In this document: piece after piece, positions 21,266-35,100 of the stretch
Position numbering within the stretch: position 1 is the stretch's first letter
How the letters are laid out: each line of letters opens with the position of its first letter
Assembly (NCBI GenBank): GCA_963971405.1
Contig: OZ020487.1
Coordinates: 40,087,039-40,151,038 of the forward strand
DNA length: 64,000 nt
Direction of reading: 5' to 3'
Source: Psococerastis gibbosa
Taxonomy: Eukaryota; Arthropoda; Insecta; Psocodea; Psocidae
Made by a program: the position numbers and the translations under genes
The notes under the pieces: model-generated
The model's database searches: none
Told to the model about the DNA's origin: nothing
Seen by the model: the letters and a program-made list of their open reading frames with translations, nothing else

Positions 21266-21995
21266 AGAAGACATAGTAATTTTTTCACTTGGACTATTCG
21301 TGGAAGCCAGCTATAGAGTTACAGACAAGAAAAAATGCCTTCAAGAAATTTCTTCTGGCTCATTGTGTTGTGATCATACTAGCCCTAATTTAATTTTAAT
21401 CAAGGAATTCCAAATATTTTCTCTACTTTGATAGCACATGAAAATACATACAGTACATCACAATATGCTACGATAGGTATACTGTTGAAGGAACATAGGC
21501 CTATTATCATTTGTTATGCAAAAACCAGAACCACTTATTGTACTTGTCTCTTATAAGCGTAATTTTCTAGCACAAGACGGTAGGTTTGGTTTCCAGTCAA
21601 TTTAATATAGGTACTGTAAACACTTAATATCCATACGTCAGATTCTCCATTATTTTAAATATTCATTTTACAACCAGCTCCATATTTTACCGTACGGTAT
21701 ATAGTTTCCCTTACTTAGGCTATATGCAGTTTTCGTAGAAAACCTGTTCACAGGTGAACAAGGTTTGCATAAGGACTGTTTATTCTACGTACATAGCATA
21801 CCGAAATGAAGTTACAGATTCAGCCACCTTTTTAAAGTTCTCATTCAGAAAGTTAATGTTTTAAAAATGCTGCAGTATTTGCCTAATTTTTAGCTTTCCA
21901 GCTAAGATAATAATTTTGTCGCGTCTGAGATGTTTTTATAGGCTATATAGTTAATAAGCAAAGTGTAGGTGTCAATGGCTTACAGTATAGAGACT
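21266..21995. other. AT-rich intergenic stretch
   Basis: No coding or repeat signal beyond AT richness. Confidence 0.4.
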
Positions 21996-22003
21996 TGTTA
22001 TAT

Positions 22004-22412
22004 AGTCCACGCAAAATGAGAAAAGTATATGGACATGGAATGTTTTGATCCTGTGCAACACTGTAAAAATATTCCTTGCACCATTCTGTGTTATAGTCCA
22101 CGCAAATTGAGAAAAGTATGGACATGGAATGTTTTGATTCTGTCCAACACTGTAAAAATATTCCTTGCGCCATTTCGGGTTACCTTTTTGCATTGGATGC
22201 AAGGCATAACAAAAATTGTGCAAAGAATATTTTTACAGTGTTGCACAGGATCAAAACATTCCATGTCCATACTTTTCTCATTTTGCGTGGACTATACCTT
22301 GTTGCATTGGATGTAACGCATAACAAAAATTGTGCAAAGAATATTTTTACAGTGTTGCACAGGATCAAAACATTCCATGTCCTTACTTTTCTAATTTTGT
22401 GGGGACTATACC
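22004..22412. repeat. Two direct then two inverted copies of an approximately 85-bp unit
   Basis: The unit TATAGTCCACGCAAAATGAG ... GGACATGGAATGTTTTGAT ... ACTGTAAAAATATTCCTT occurs at about 22004-22079 and 22090-22170. Its reverse complement is at about 22225-22295 and 22337-22412. Overlapping frames in it are by-products. Confidence 0.85.
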
Positions 22413-22671
22413 ATATTATGCTTACAGTATGCTTTCAGTATGTCCTAGTCTGATTGGTTGATTATGGTACCCCTTTCTTTGATATAATTATTTCAATTGT
22501 TTACTGTAGTAGAAAGAAAGGTTGACATTTTTGAACATTTGGCACACACAACAAAATTTAAAGTAGCACCAACAAATGGTTTTTGTTCGTTTCCGTCAAT
22601 GACTTATTTTACTTGCTTATTTTTCATTCTTAATTCCACTTAATTGCTCAAATATGATATTTCTATACTTA

Positions 22672-22855
22672 TATAATTGTTATCTAAAGAAAATATAAAC
22701 ACAAGCCAAAAATATTATTTTTTGGATGAGTAAATTACAATTTTATGTTTGTAATTGTAATAATTGTAATAATTGTTATCTAAAGAAAATATAAACACAA
22801 GCCAAAAATATTATTTTTTGGATGAGTAAATTACAATTTTATGCTTGTAATTTTT
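22672..22855. repeat. Tandem duplication of an approximately 94-bp unit
   Basis: AATTGTTATCTAAAGAAAAT through GTAAATTACAATTTTATG occurs twice (about 22672-22745 and 22771-22845), nearly identical, separated by TAATTGTAATAAT repeats. Confidence 0.8.
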
Positions 22856-22873
22856 AGTTTGTAATTCTTAGCC

Positions 22874-23033
22874 GCCGGTGGGTCTGCTATGGCAATTAGT
22901 ATTACCTTGTTTGTTCATGGTATTAAAAATGTAAACAAAACTATATTGAATAACACTTTCCATTATAAAATTATCTTGTTTAGATTCTTAATCCCAGGTT
23001 AAGATAAAAATTAATCGCCGTAGTAGGCCCACA
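22874..23033. mobile_element. Family E palindromic MITE, copy
   Basis: GGTCTGCTATGGCAATTAGT with GTAAACAAAACTATATTGAA at left; TTAATCCCAGG and ATTAATCGCCGTAGTAGGCC at right. Related copies are at 25365-25508, 34985-35160 and a half copy at 40312-40400. Confidence 0.7.
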
Positions 23034-23661
23034 GTCCGCAGGTGACGCTACGGATCCCTCATCGGTTGCCATGGGGACAAGAAAGGGGTACTGACGCCAA
23101 ATGAGTCCGATCAAGCACCATAACCATACGTAATCTAAATACTCTAAGCCGTTGGTAGATGTAATGTTAAATTAATGATAAAGTATCAATATATTAAGGT
23201 ACTAGTATATTTAGCTGTTAGCTGTGGTTCATATAGTATTTATTGTTCGTTTTTTAATTTTAATTTTTTAATCGATTGGAAATACGATCAGTAAAGTTAA
23301 AAAACGAAGAGATTAGTCTGAACACATGTTTATCGCTCATGAATTGCAGTAAAGACCTCCTAACATAATATTAAGATAACCTATTGTACTTGCATAACCA
23401 AAGATATACAATTCCAGGACACAGTAGGTAGATTCACACCTACTGTACCTACCTAAAAACGAACACAATCAAACAACAACTAAATTAATAGAGGTCAGTC
23501 TTGGTTGAAACCCCCCAAATGGTTTTGAATATTTAAACATACCGGGTAGACTGCAATAATAAAAGATCACAGCATTCATTGCAAGTCCAATTCACTGAGA
23601 CAAACTGTGAAGTCATTGATTTTATATATTGTTTGCGTTCCTCATCAAGAAACCGGGTCGA

Positions 23662-23815
23662 CAAGGCCGTAGCCAGCGGGTTCAGACCCCTCTCCCCCCA
23701 GAAATTTTCACGGCTTACACTAGATAGAATGGAGTTTTAAATATATTGAGGTTAGCTCACCTCCAGTGACGTCAGATGGACCCCCCCCCCTAAAAAATTT
23801 CTGGCTATGGCCTTA
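23662..23815. mobile_element. G/C-tract inverted repeat family (GCCGTAGCCA ends), copy
   Basis: Bounded by AAGGCCGTAGCCAGC and CTGGCTATGGCCTT. It contains ACACTAGATAGAATGGA and a run of C. Confidence 0.65.
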
Positions 23816-23923
23816 ATTGTCCGTGGTCAATCTAAAAGCATTATTACTGCCATGTGTCAGATTGAACACGGCACATTTGCCTGAAACATAAAACTGGGGT
23901 TTGCTAACCCTCACAGCAGCCTT

Positions 23924-23929
23924 TCTTCT

Positions 23930-23976
<47 letters not shown>

Positions 23977-24108
23977 TTCTTCTTCTTCTTCTTCTTCTTC
24001 TTCTTCTTCTTCTTCTTCTTCTTCTTCTTCTTCTTCTTCTTCTTCTTCTTCTTCTTCTTCTTCTTCTTCTTCTTCTTCTTCTTCTTCTTTTTCTTCTTGT
24101 CTTTTATT
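23924..24108. repeat. (CTT)n microsatellite, about 180 bp
   Basis: A nearly perfect trinucleotide tract with few interruptions. The poly-Leu and poly-Glu frames it opens are not genes. Confidence 0.97.
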
Positions 24109-25127
24109 AAACCACAAGTTACACGGTGTTAAGGTATAGCTGCTGTGGTATTCCCTGGACTAAGTCCTGCCTTTGTTTCGCTATAGCCCAGGATTCATTC
24201 GTCTCTTCGCCACTCAACAATCTGTTTCACAACTTGCCACACATATCAGAGTTTTTGCACATTCCGGCAGGTATTTGGCTGCGTCTCTGTCTTGTGCACG
24301 GTCATTGAGACCATCGAACATGGCAGCAGGAAGATACAGGGTTCAGATTGTTCATTTTGACAAGTTGCTACAAGTCAGAGATTCCAACAAGTAGCACCAG
24401 ATGTGCACAAGCTATGTCGATGATCGATTGAAACCTTTGCTATTTTACTCTCATACGTAATAATGTATGTGAACACTATAGCTGTTGTCCAAAAATATCA
24501 GTTATAACTTGCATTGCCAAGCTGAAATTTGAATGCTCTTATATCTGGGGGGAGGGGGAGTCCAATCGAGAAATGTCGAAATAGACCAAAAATTGATAGG
24601 TACCGTATTCGACAAATTGAAACCCTTTTCATGCTACAGTCTTCCCACCGTTCCAATGTCTCTATACATAAGTTATTATATTTAATGACGGGCGTGAACA
24701 GGGATCTTATAAGAATGACGTTCTGTGTAATAAATATTTTACATTATAGTCACAGTGCAATAAATAAAAATGTCCTAGTTAGTGGCTCAGGATCGGCTCA
24801 TATAGTCAGGAAATCTGAAGAATGCGGGGCTCGTCCCTTTAGTATGCAGGATCCCTTAAAACGCATCTTTAAGAGGAAGTTATTAGTATATATTGGCCAC
24901 AACTGAATTCCCCCCCCCCCCCAAAAAAAAAACAAATCTGTTGGTAATTATTTTTTTATAGGCCTACGTAATACCTACGTAAGTTACAAAAGATTTGGTA
25001 TATTCAAGTTGTAGCGGACTAATTCATGCCCCAGCTTATAAATGTAATGTTTACCTGTGGTTTAATTTTTCCATGAATTTAATAATTCGGTCAATATCCG
25101 TCGCCTACAAAAAAATAAATACTGTCA
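24109..25127. other. Intergenic, only weak ORFs
   Basis: 24529-24906 is open on + but without recognisable motifs, and the frame ends at a poly-C/poly-A tract (24909-24934). Confidence 0.4.
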
Positions 25128-25322
25128 TGAATTTTTGTTCTTTCTTCTATTACTAAGCCAAACTAGGGCTATAAAGCTCTTATATTGCACTCAACAAGGA
25201 CGGCCCAGGGCCGCCTGTTTTACACGCCTTCCGAAGCATGATCAGAAAGCGTAGCAAGCGTGGGACTTGAACCAACAACCTTTCAGGTGAAAGTCCCCGA
25301 CTACTCTAACTTTCACCCGTAA
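25128..25322 (-). mobile_element. SINE-A copy, diverged
   Basis: TTACTAAGCCAAACTAGGG, CTCAACAAGGACGGCC, inverse B box GGGACTTGAACCAACAACCT, then TTTCAGGTGAAAG. Confidence 0.72.
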
Positions 25323-25364
25323 GGTAGTTGGTTTGAGTCTACTATGGCCTATGGTCCGGCCTAC

Positions 25365-25508
25365 TATGTCGTTTAGTATTGACTTATTCCTGGAGTTAAA
25401 AATGTAAACAAAACGATTTTGAATAGCACTTTTGGTTGTAAAATTACGTTGTTTGCATTTTTAATCCCAGGATAATTTTAAAAATAATCGCAATAGTAGA
25501 CCAGCTGT
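25365..25508. mobile_element. Family E palindromic MITE, copy
   Basis: GTCCGGCCTACTATGTCG and CTGGAGTTAAAAATGTAAAC at left; TGTTTGCATTTTTAATCCCA and GCAATAGTAGACCAGC at right. Confidence 0.68.
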
Positions 25509-25872
25509 TTCATGAAAAAATCGCTGCACCGACACACAAAAAATTCGTTATGGTACTGTGCATGGAATAGTTTTCTACTCGGCATACTAGGATAGACTAA
25601 ATCTTTATTGTAACTTGCATATTAAATTAAATACAAAATATAAGCCAACAGATTTTTGCTTGATCCAGGGATGGCCATTATCTACGGCCAGCTTCCTCTT
25701 AATTATTTTGTTTTCCAATGCGAAAGTATACCGTATAGGTTACTGTATTGGTGAACAAGTATTTAAATGCGCTGAATTTAAGGGTTCCTGTAGCCCGATC
25801 ATGGCGATTTGGGATTATTATACAATAATACCGGGGTTAATTTTTAAATATTGCAGAAGTAATGTGTCACGT

Positions 25873-26100
25873 TACGGTGTTAAAATGTGCGCGGAAAATT
25901 CAAATTAATAAATTATTAGAATACAAGAGAATGGTTGAATTTTTTAAGAATTGAAAGAAAATCTAATAAACATGTACAGGTAGAATTTTGACATATAATA
26001 AGAATTTTAATTAATCTAAGGGTGAAAAAATTGAAAACTCACCAAAAATATTAATTTATCAATTTGAATTTCCAGCGCATTTTACACTCAATTGAATAAA
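25873..26100. repeat. Palindromic AT-rich repeat
   Basis: AAAATGTGCGCGGAAAATTC at left pairs with GAATTTCCAGCGCATTTTAC at right; the inner TTAATAAATTATT pairs as well. It may lie in or near the FBXL16 3' UTR. A related half is at 11215-11465. Confidence 0.65.
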
Positions 26101-26262
26101 ACAATGGAATAATTCCGAATAGCCATGATCGGGCTGCAGCTTCTACTTTACTTAATTAAAGGTAGATAACGAATGCGCAAACCATTATGGACATTCTTGG
26201 GAAGTAGGCGGAAACTCATGACCATCAGTTGATGGTATTCACAGCAATACAGTACCGGTACT

Positions 26263-26411
26263 CTACTCAACGATCAGACATCTAGGTAGGTGCTCGCGCA
26301 GGTACTCGAAGAGTTCGGGCGACGCGCCAGGGCAATTGGTCAGCTCAAGTTCTTGCAAGTGACGTAGCTGAATCAGGCTAGACAAACCGCTTGACGTCAG
26401 CAGTGGGCAAC
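26263..26411 (-). CDS. FBXL16: FBXL16-type exon 6: last LRR and C-terminus
   Basis: The acceptor TTTGGTTTCAG ends at 26412. Two bases complete Gly, then [40 protein letters not shown] and LPRCLIVE before TAG at 26265-26263. The NCPGAxPELF..L..HLPRCL ending is characteristic of FBXL16 orthologues. Confidence 0.94.
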
Positions 26412-29400
26412 CTGAAACCAAAGCACTGCCATGTAGCCGTCGAAATGAAATTGGCACACAGATTAGTATTTATTTCTTAAATTCTAGAAGAATGACGCCT
26501 TTATTTCCACCAATCTTGGCCTATGTAGTGTTTTTCTAATTAAATCAGAACTTTATGAAAAAATATGTAAAAAAAATTAACACTGTTAAAATGCAAGGTG
26601 GTCCAACTTCAATGTCCCAGGGTAGTACAAAGTCCACGAGGACTTGGATATATTCTACAAGGCATGCCTTAAAATTCTTAAAATTAAAAAAAAATATGTA
26701 ATAAATAATAGGCCACCGCAAACCGATCTAACTTTCTTAGCAATCTTCTTCTTTCTTCTTCCGGCTCTACAGCCCTTGGTGGGCTTTGGCCTGCTCGACA
26801 ACACTCCTCCATTCTTCTCGGTTTTGCACAACGCTCCACCATCTGGAGACTCCCAACTCACGAAGGTCATTCTCTAACTCGTCCTTCCAGCGGTTTCTTG
26901 GCCGTCCTGGCAGTCGTCTTCCCGTCATGCTTGCTTTGTACATTTTTCGTGGAATGCGTTCTTCAGACATCCTTACAACGTGTCCCAGCCACCTTAATAG
27001 TTGTGCTTACTTTCTTAGCAATGGCCTCCTTAAAATAAAAAGATGGATCCGCCCCTTGCTTGTCATAACTTACTTGCTTGTCTGATGGTAGAAATGATAT
27101 TATTTGGAAGTTGGTGCGAGCCGCCCTGTGAGACAATCAGCCTTTGCCAGTGTCAAGAAGTTTGGGAAAACGTAAAAACTGATTTTAATTATTTTGAATG
27201 GACCGTTCTGTCGTATTTTCTGCACTGAAGCAAACGTTTTTCCGTTGGAGAATCGCCAAGAAGTAGGGGGGGGGGGCGATCTGCTGGAGAATCCCCACAG
27301 TAGAGACACATACTGCATAGATTTTCCGACTCCAGATTTTACGCAGCCGTCACTTCCAAGACACAACAATACGACATAACTTATATTTATAAGCTTGACC
27401 TACTGACCTTCATTGACATACTAGAACACACATAAATTTGAGAAAAATGGAACAAGCCCCTGCCCGAGTCAATGTTCAATTGTTTACCATTCCCACAAAC
27501 ATAGTCAAAAGCTCCGTGGGGGCATAAAATATATGTTGCATATGCATGAATGCCTGAAAACGTGCATTTTCACACCTGCGTTTTCAAATTTTTCCCCCGG
27601 GCCCCCTCTCCGAGAGATGCCACAGTTTTTTTTTTAATTTAAAGTGATCTAAATATGTTTGAGGGAGTAGGACCAATTTACTCTTTTACCCGGAACCCTG
27701 TTTGCGCCACCCACTAGTAAAATTTCAGGATATGGCCCAAAAGCAGTAGTATGGTACCCTATCTAACTATATACATTGCTGGCAGGTAGTCATTGGATAG
27801 GGCCCTGGATTGCCCCATGGCACGTTATGATGGCGCTGTGTTCATTATAGTTTTATCCAAATTGTCCATCTCTAACCAGCATGCGATTAGAAGTCAAGTG
27901 ACATTGTCGCTGCCGCTAGTGATTCATTATTCGTACCTGCCAGAGAAAGAACTTGGAGATTCCTCATTCCACAGAGATGCTGTAATCCAAAATCGCGGAC
28001 TTGAGAGCACCATCTGAGAAATAGTGCTGACAGCGACAGCATCGTAGAAATGTAACCCACCCCTATATCAGTTACATGAACACATCTGCAACAACAATTA
28101 AAAATAAATAATTATCCGCTCAATTTAAGACGTATTCTCGCAGATGCGATTTGCCGACGTCATTTTCATTATTGTAACCATAGGGCTAGCAGAAAATTTC
28201 TTTTCGATTTCTTGACGATATCAGGAGCTGCCGTGAAAGGGAAGTGCACTGGTTTCCCTCAGACTCGCCAGAACAAAGAAATGTTCTGAAGTACTCTGTC
28301 GGCCTGCACCAACCGTTCACCAAGCCCTATCTCTACATTGGAGAAGACATCGGCAAATCGTGATGTCTACCGGTCTTAAGGGTGGCTCCTTCCATCGCAG
28401 GAAAAGCAACGCAGGAAATCTGATTATCTGAAAGAAGCCACGTTAGCACTGGAATATGGAAACAACATGGCAGTTTTGTTGGATTCTTCGGCTTTTAAAC
28501 CGGACAATCCCAGCCAATCCGGGATGTATGGTAAGCTTAACATAGTGGCCTACATCTTGCTGTTGAACTGGCTATATACACGTGTACAATGTGGTGCTAG
28601 TACGACTCCTCAGTCATGTATTTACTTGTACTGTATATCCAATATCGTACCTACCAACCAGTAACCCCCCCCCCCCTCCCAGCAAAAAAAAATCAGGGCT
28701 ACGCCACTGACGTTAGGCGTGGAATGCACCGGAGATGAAATTATAGAGGAAACTGCCCCGCAGATAAAAAATTATCACATCTCAGCTCTCATTATCAATG
28801 ATTTTATGTATCGTACTTTGGTACATAAAACTATCAGCTCCCCCCCCCCCCCTCCCTCCCCCTATGCCACTGAGTTTGTTTTGAGGTTGCTTTGCCCTGG
28901 ATACCTTCATTGAGCAGCCAGGTCACAACCGCACGGAGGTCATGGACACTTGACAGGTACCCAACCACGCTGGAAGTCTTAAAGCGTCAGGAAGCTGGCT
29001 GCCATGGTAACGGCATGGAACGTAACCAATCATCCAGACATTTTCACATTGAATACAACACCTGAGCTGGCCGAGCTCAATTTATTCCTATTTTTCTGCA
29101 CAGCTTTGGAGTCAGTATTTTTTTAAAGTTTTTGTTAGATTTTATTTTCAGTTTTGGACACGTAGTCGGTAACAGTTGACTCACACGTGCTGTTAAACAA
29201 GCTTACCTACTAGCGTACTACAACGGAGGAACAAACATGGAAAAGGCGATTTGTAACTTGAAACTGTAAATGGCAGGAGAGAAAAAAAAATTCTAAAATC
29301 TAAATTTAAATTAATAAATTATGGCATGTAATATTTTAATTAATATTCTTTTACAATATATAGGAATCATCGCATTAGCCTTTTCATTAAAATTTTTGTA

Positions 29401-31844
29401 TGAGTCGATGTGATGATTCCATTGTTACCACCAACTCAAAGATTATTTTTTATGACAAATCGCGTTTTGCATACATGCTCCTCGACTATGTACTGTATAT
29501 TGTAGCCTGTAGGGATCTTTATATGCGGGTATTCTCACTCCGTCACAGTAGTGGTAAATGGACCTGCGCTGTAAGGCTATATGGCTTGAAAGAAATATGA
29601 TGTGTTTATTAGAAAATTGTAGTTTGTACACATCCAGTTGGTAAATGGTAGTAATTACGTTTCATGTTGTGGAGTCCACTTTTTGCATTTCCATATGCGA
29701 AACAAGGAATTTTTTCTCATTTCTAATTGCAAAAATTAAAATCATCAAACATAACATAAAACATCCCATTTTGACTCATGGCCAATCATATTTACTCTAA
29801 CTTGGAATTACTTGGAATTTGGAAACATATTTTTTCCCATCACTATGGCGGAATAAGAATACCCGTATATTCAAAGTAAGTTACAGAACCAGAACGTACT
29901 GCACATGCCTCAGACAGCACTGCTGTTTAACATGTTTACCATGTTTACTTGAAATAGCTTATACTGTATAGATACTCTGATACAGTTGCTATTAAATTAA
30001 ATGTACTGTGCATACAATGTGTAAACAGTATATGGCGTACTGTATTTTTGCCGCTATTCTGATTTTCCTACAAACGAATATTTTTTAAATAAATGATTTG
30101 TCTTCTGCAAACAATTCAATGTATGTATCCGAATAACCTCTTCAGTCGCTTCTGTAGGTAATACCTGTGTTGAGTTACGACAGGTCACCGATTACATGAT
30201 GTTTAGGGACTCGCACTAGCACGAACTAGCTACCACTATGCCATCGAAGGCCATTTCATTTCGAGCTTCCAATCATGAAACAATGAATGTATCTAGGCCT
30301 ATTGGAGAAGGAGGTTGAAATATTCGCTGTAAACCAATGGATAGATTGAAACTACAAAAGTTGTTTCCAACGCTTGATTTCAGCATTTCTGCTTTAAGCA
30401 ACCCTGTCAGCCTGGCGGGGGGAGTGAGTCCGTTTGTTAACTTAAGGCACCCTAAGGGCAGACTCTTTCACCTCAGGCGAACGGGGCGTTGACTGACAGG
30501 TGGACCTAATGATTGTAGTGGATTCTGAACCACTTCGGGAATATGGTAAAGTCACACGTTTAAATCGAAGGTGACCAGGCCTCGACATGCACGTAGCCTG
30601 ACTGTTATAGTCTCAGCGCGTGATCATGTCCCACCATGTTCCCCTGCCAACGCTGTACACACTACCAAGTTTGCTGTAGTTTGAAACATGCTCTGCTCCC
30701 ATGAATTCAACGAGGTAAGGCCGTTGGCAAAACAACAACAGTAAGAAGCCCTATTGTACATCAGGTACATAGAGTCGTTATATTGGCGAATCAAATACTG
30801 TATTCCTGTATATTGAACTGTTTGTTATGTGTGCTGTAGTCTGTATGCAAGCTTACATTAATTTGCAGCAATGTGTTAAATTAAATTAGTGCCAGTCAAA
30901 TGGGAGGCTAAATCCGGGACCTTTGTGTTCATACACAAATAACCAGATCTGTTTTTCCAACAGCGAGGAAAGGTAATGGTGGATTCGGTGGGGTACGTGT
31001 GACGTCATTGGATTACGTCACTCCAAGCTTCCCGCCCTTTGAGCACGACTCTCTTGTTACGACTTTGCTTATGCTCATTTTCTCACAACCTATTTATGCT
31101 TTCGCTGAATTAAGAAACCCGTATCTTATGAGTAAGGCCTGATACTTATCATTTAATTGACACTTCTTTTGTTATTATTGTTGCTATTATTTTTGAATCG
31201 GCTTAAGTAGTTAGCTTATGTGAGCCGATTCAATAATAATAACAAGATAAGCGTCACTCAAACGGTAAGTATCATCGTCGCTATCATCGTATCAACGATT
31301 AGGCGGCTATTCCACTTGTCAATTTTTCATCAATAATTGATGAGATTTTGTCTTTACTCTATGTAATCTCATCAATTATTGATGCACAAATGACAGAATA
31401 TTGACAAGTGGAATAGCCGAAGAATAAATTAGGAAAGTAAAAATTGCAAGAAACACGTTATGATGAAACAGCATACCCCCATGTAAGTAAGTAAGTAAGT
31501 AAGTAAAGCAAAGAAAACATATCAGAAAAAATGTTCCGAAAAAATACGTAAAAATCACAAGCGTCAAACTTTGTACAATACAATTTCAATTACAATTTCA
31601 ACCAGTTTAAAGTTGTTTTTAATTTTTAAGGCAACTTTCTCAAAGAACGGGTTCAGTGGCATAGTGGTAGTAGCGTACTTGTGCAAGCTAGTACACATGG
31701 TACCTGATGGTACCAGACCACATCGGAGACCTATCGTAACTAGACACAAGTTACTACATGTATCATATTAAGTGAGGCGACTGAAGAGATTATTCGGATA
31801 CTTTAAATTGTTTGTATGAGATTAATATAATCATTTTAAAATAC

Positions 31845-31911
<67 letters not shown>

Positions 31912-32119
31912 TTCTCTCTCTCTCCAAGAGCAGATCCAGCATAAAATTTAGGGTGGGGGGGTCACAAGTTGTAAGCTATGTAAGTTTAAAGGGTAATTTT
32001 TTTGTTGAAAATTTGAGTTTTATTCAAATTATATCACTATTATATTATATTAATCACTATTATATGCATTTACTGATTAAGGAGGAGTGGATATAAGAGG
32101 AATAAGTGGATCCGCCACT

Positions 32120-32180
<61 letters not shown>

Positions 32181-35100
32181 AATGAAATCAGTTATGTTCT
32201 GTTTTAAGGGCAACAACTCAATATTGAGAACAAACTTTGGTGCACGATATCCGGCACGCTGGCTATTTTAATAAGGTAATACAAAATTGGAAATGAAAAT
32301 GTCTCGTTGGCTAACTTAATTAAATCAGAATTTCCCCTTTTAGCCGATAGCCATTAGTACAGACCATCGGAAATTGATACCTTGAGGGAAAAGAAAACCC
32401 GCGAAAAAGAATGGCATCCGGAAAACCATGGAGCGGTGAAGGAGAGGTCATGGTCACAAAAGCTCAAACTTAATCTAACAAACAATCTTCTGCCACGATG
32501 TTATATTGTTGCGTGTCCGTTTCCATTCGGTAATTTGCATTTGGTTTTGAATGGACATCTGAAAAATTAATTCTAAGCAAGTAGGCTATTTAGGCAGCTT
32601 GGACGAAAATCGGGAAAGAGACTACAATAGACTTGTTCAGCCGTAGTGCCGGAGCGGGCATGTAAGACGTGCAAGGCCGCATTACACTCAACAAATCCTT
32701 AGAACGTATTAAAAGCTTCGTTGAAATCTTTAGGAAGCCGCGAGAAAATAAGATTGTATCAGCATGATGTTATCAACGTAGTCTAAGAAAATTAAGAATC
32801 TCGTCACGTTAGAATTGAAATGTTTTCTATTTTGTTTTCAAATTTTTATGAAGATCGAACATTCTTTTTTTAAGTTTCGATAAAAATCTGCAATCATTAC
32901 ACTCGCAATTTTCTCACGCTCCGCCACTGTGTTCAGGTGACACCTAGGTACCCCAAAATCCTCTGCCTGTCTGCCTGTATTATATAGGATTGTACCGAGT
33001 ATTCCTAGTTGGGATGGTAGTTCAGGACTCAACTTAACTGAAATGAGGCTATTGTGGATGTACTGGCCATGAATTTTTTGGCCATTGGCAAACTAGTATA
33101 CGTTCTCAATGTCAACCTACACCGGCTACAAGCGATAATGGACAAGCTGAGACAAGCTTACCATTGACGCAATGAAACAGGTGAAAGCATGACTTAACCA
33201 AGTACAGGTAGGGGTCATGTACTGGCCATACACAGAACTCCTGCGGCCATAAATGGGCAAGCTGCAGCTATTGCTCTCGAATAACCCTTTTCTGCAGTAG
33301 CCGGATATTGCTTACCCCAGCAGAGACCCCCAAAGGGTGGCCGAAGAAAGCTGGAAAGACCCATTTGTTTTGTGAGCTCTAAGCAAATAGGACATTTAAT
33401 TACATTATAATGTGAGTTAACTTTATAAAATATCACATAGCAACATATAAATATCGTCACGACCGGTTTCGACAGATTATCATTCTCAGGTGAAACAATC
33501 TGTGACAATCTGTCGAAACCGGTCGTGACGATATTTTTATGTTTTATATGTTTTTATATGTCATTATGTGTTCAAAATATTACAAAGTTACAAAGGGGAA
33601 ATATTAGGACATTTAATAAAAGTTGCCGAGAAAGTATGAAGAAACTGTCAGCATTCTGTACTCCTTTGAAGCAGCAAAATATCGCGACACACATAGCTTT
33701 TGCCTTTGCAAAATGCCTCAGCAATGGAGGTTAAAACTGTCATGGAAACTAGATAGGGTCGTCCACCCTTATCTTTTCCGCCATGAGACATCTGGTTCTA
33801 ACAGTCCCTTTTATTACCCTTTTGCTCCGACTCTACTCAACTCTCAATGAGACCACCTTTTTGTATTCCGCGTCATTAAAGAATCATCTTCTGCTATGTC
33901 GGTAGAAGGCTACATATATGATGGGATGAGGCAAAAGGGGAAAGAGCATTATTAGCCACATAAATATATATATACTGTGTATATACCTAATACCGTACTG
34001 TATCCCTATATACATATCCCATATACATATAAACCAGCTATGATTTTGCTCCACATGATGTACAATATCGTGCTCATCCGACTACTTACTTACTTACTAG
34101 CCAACGCCCACCCTTGGCATGTCGGCCATTAGGTGACTTGGTACTTGGTTAAGTCATGCTTTCACCTGTTTTATTGCGTCGATGGTAAGCATGTCTCAAC
34201 TTGTCCATTATCGCTTGTAGCCGGTGCAGGTTGACATAGCAGTTTGCCAATGGCCAAAAATTCATACGGGAACAATACAAATATTGGCCGAAATTCATGG
34301 AGTCGATGGTATTGGACAAGGGACCTATGTGCCAATTATAAGTGCGTCCATAAAAAGTCCTAAAAAAAATTAAATTACGCTTTTACAGCCTTTTTTAATA
34401 AAATGGTCAGCATCAAACCATCAAGAACGTAATGGATCTTCCCTGCCATCCATCATTCCGTGTCAAAAACACATAGCACTTAATGTCAAAGGCATCTCAC
34501 AATCCATCAGAATTGCCGATGTTCAGTTCTAATAACCAGCTATAGGGCTATGGCTGCGGGGCTTTTAGGGAGATTCATCTACCTATTGAGATGGCGACCA
34601 ATGTTCGACTTCCGGAACATTTCTTCACAACTTTTCATTTCATGACCCCTTGAGCCTAAAACCACCCTCCGTTCAAAATATTATATATATATAGATACAG
34701 GTGTATGTATATTATTATTATGTATGTATATTATATTATTATGTATGTATATTATTGTTATCTACAATAATGGTTATCAACACTTTTTACTATTAATCAA
34801 CGATAACATAATGGCGTCCAGTCAAAGTCAAAATAATTTCATAAGTAAAAGTTCATAGTCGTCATTGTGGTTCGACATTTGGAACACAAGGGTGTTTTTT
34901 TTTTATATGTTGGGGTTGGGAAAGTACCTAATGCAGTGTTTTGATTTTTTTTACATACATAGCGTAAGTAGCGTAGAATCCCCATACACCAGCAGCCTGA
35001 TCGGGGCGTTTATAATACCGGTATTTATTTAATCCACTGGTAAACAAGATAATTTTATAATGGAAAGTGCTATTCAAAATTTGTTTGTTTACAGTTATAA

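Noticed and set aside
22029..22453. Overlapping ORFs reading DMECFDPVQHCKNIPC
   Set aside because: They arise from the direct and inverted 85-bp units and match no protein.
23901..24117. Poly-Leu and poly-Glu ORFs
   Set aside because: They are readings of a (CTT)n microsatellite on both strands.
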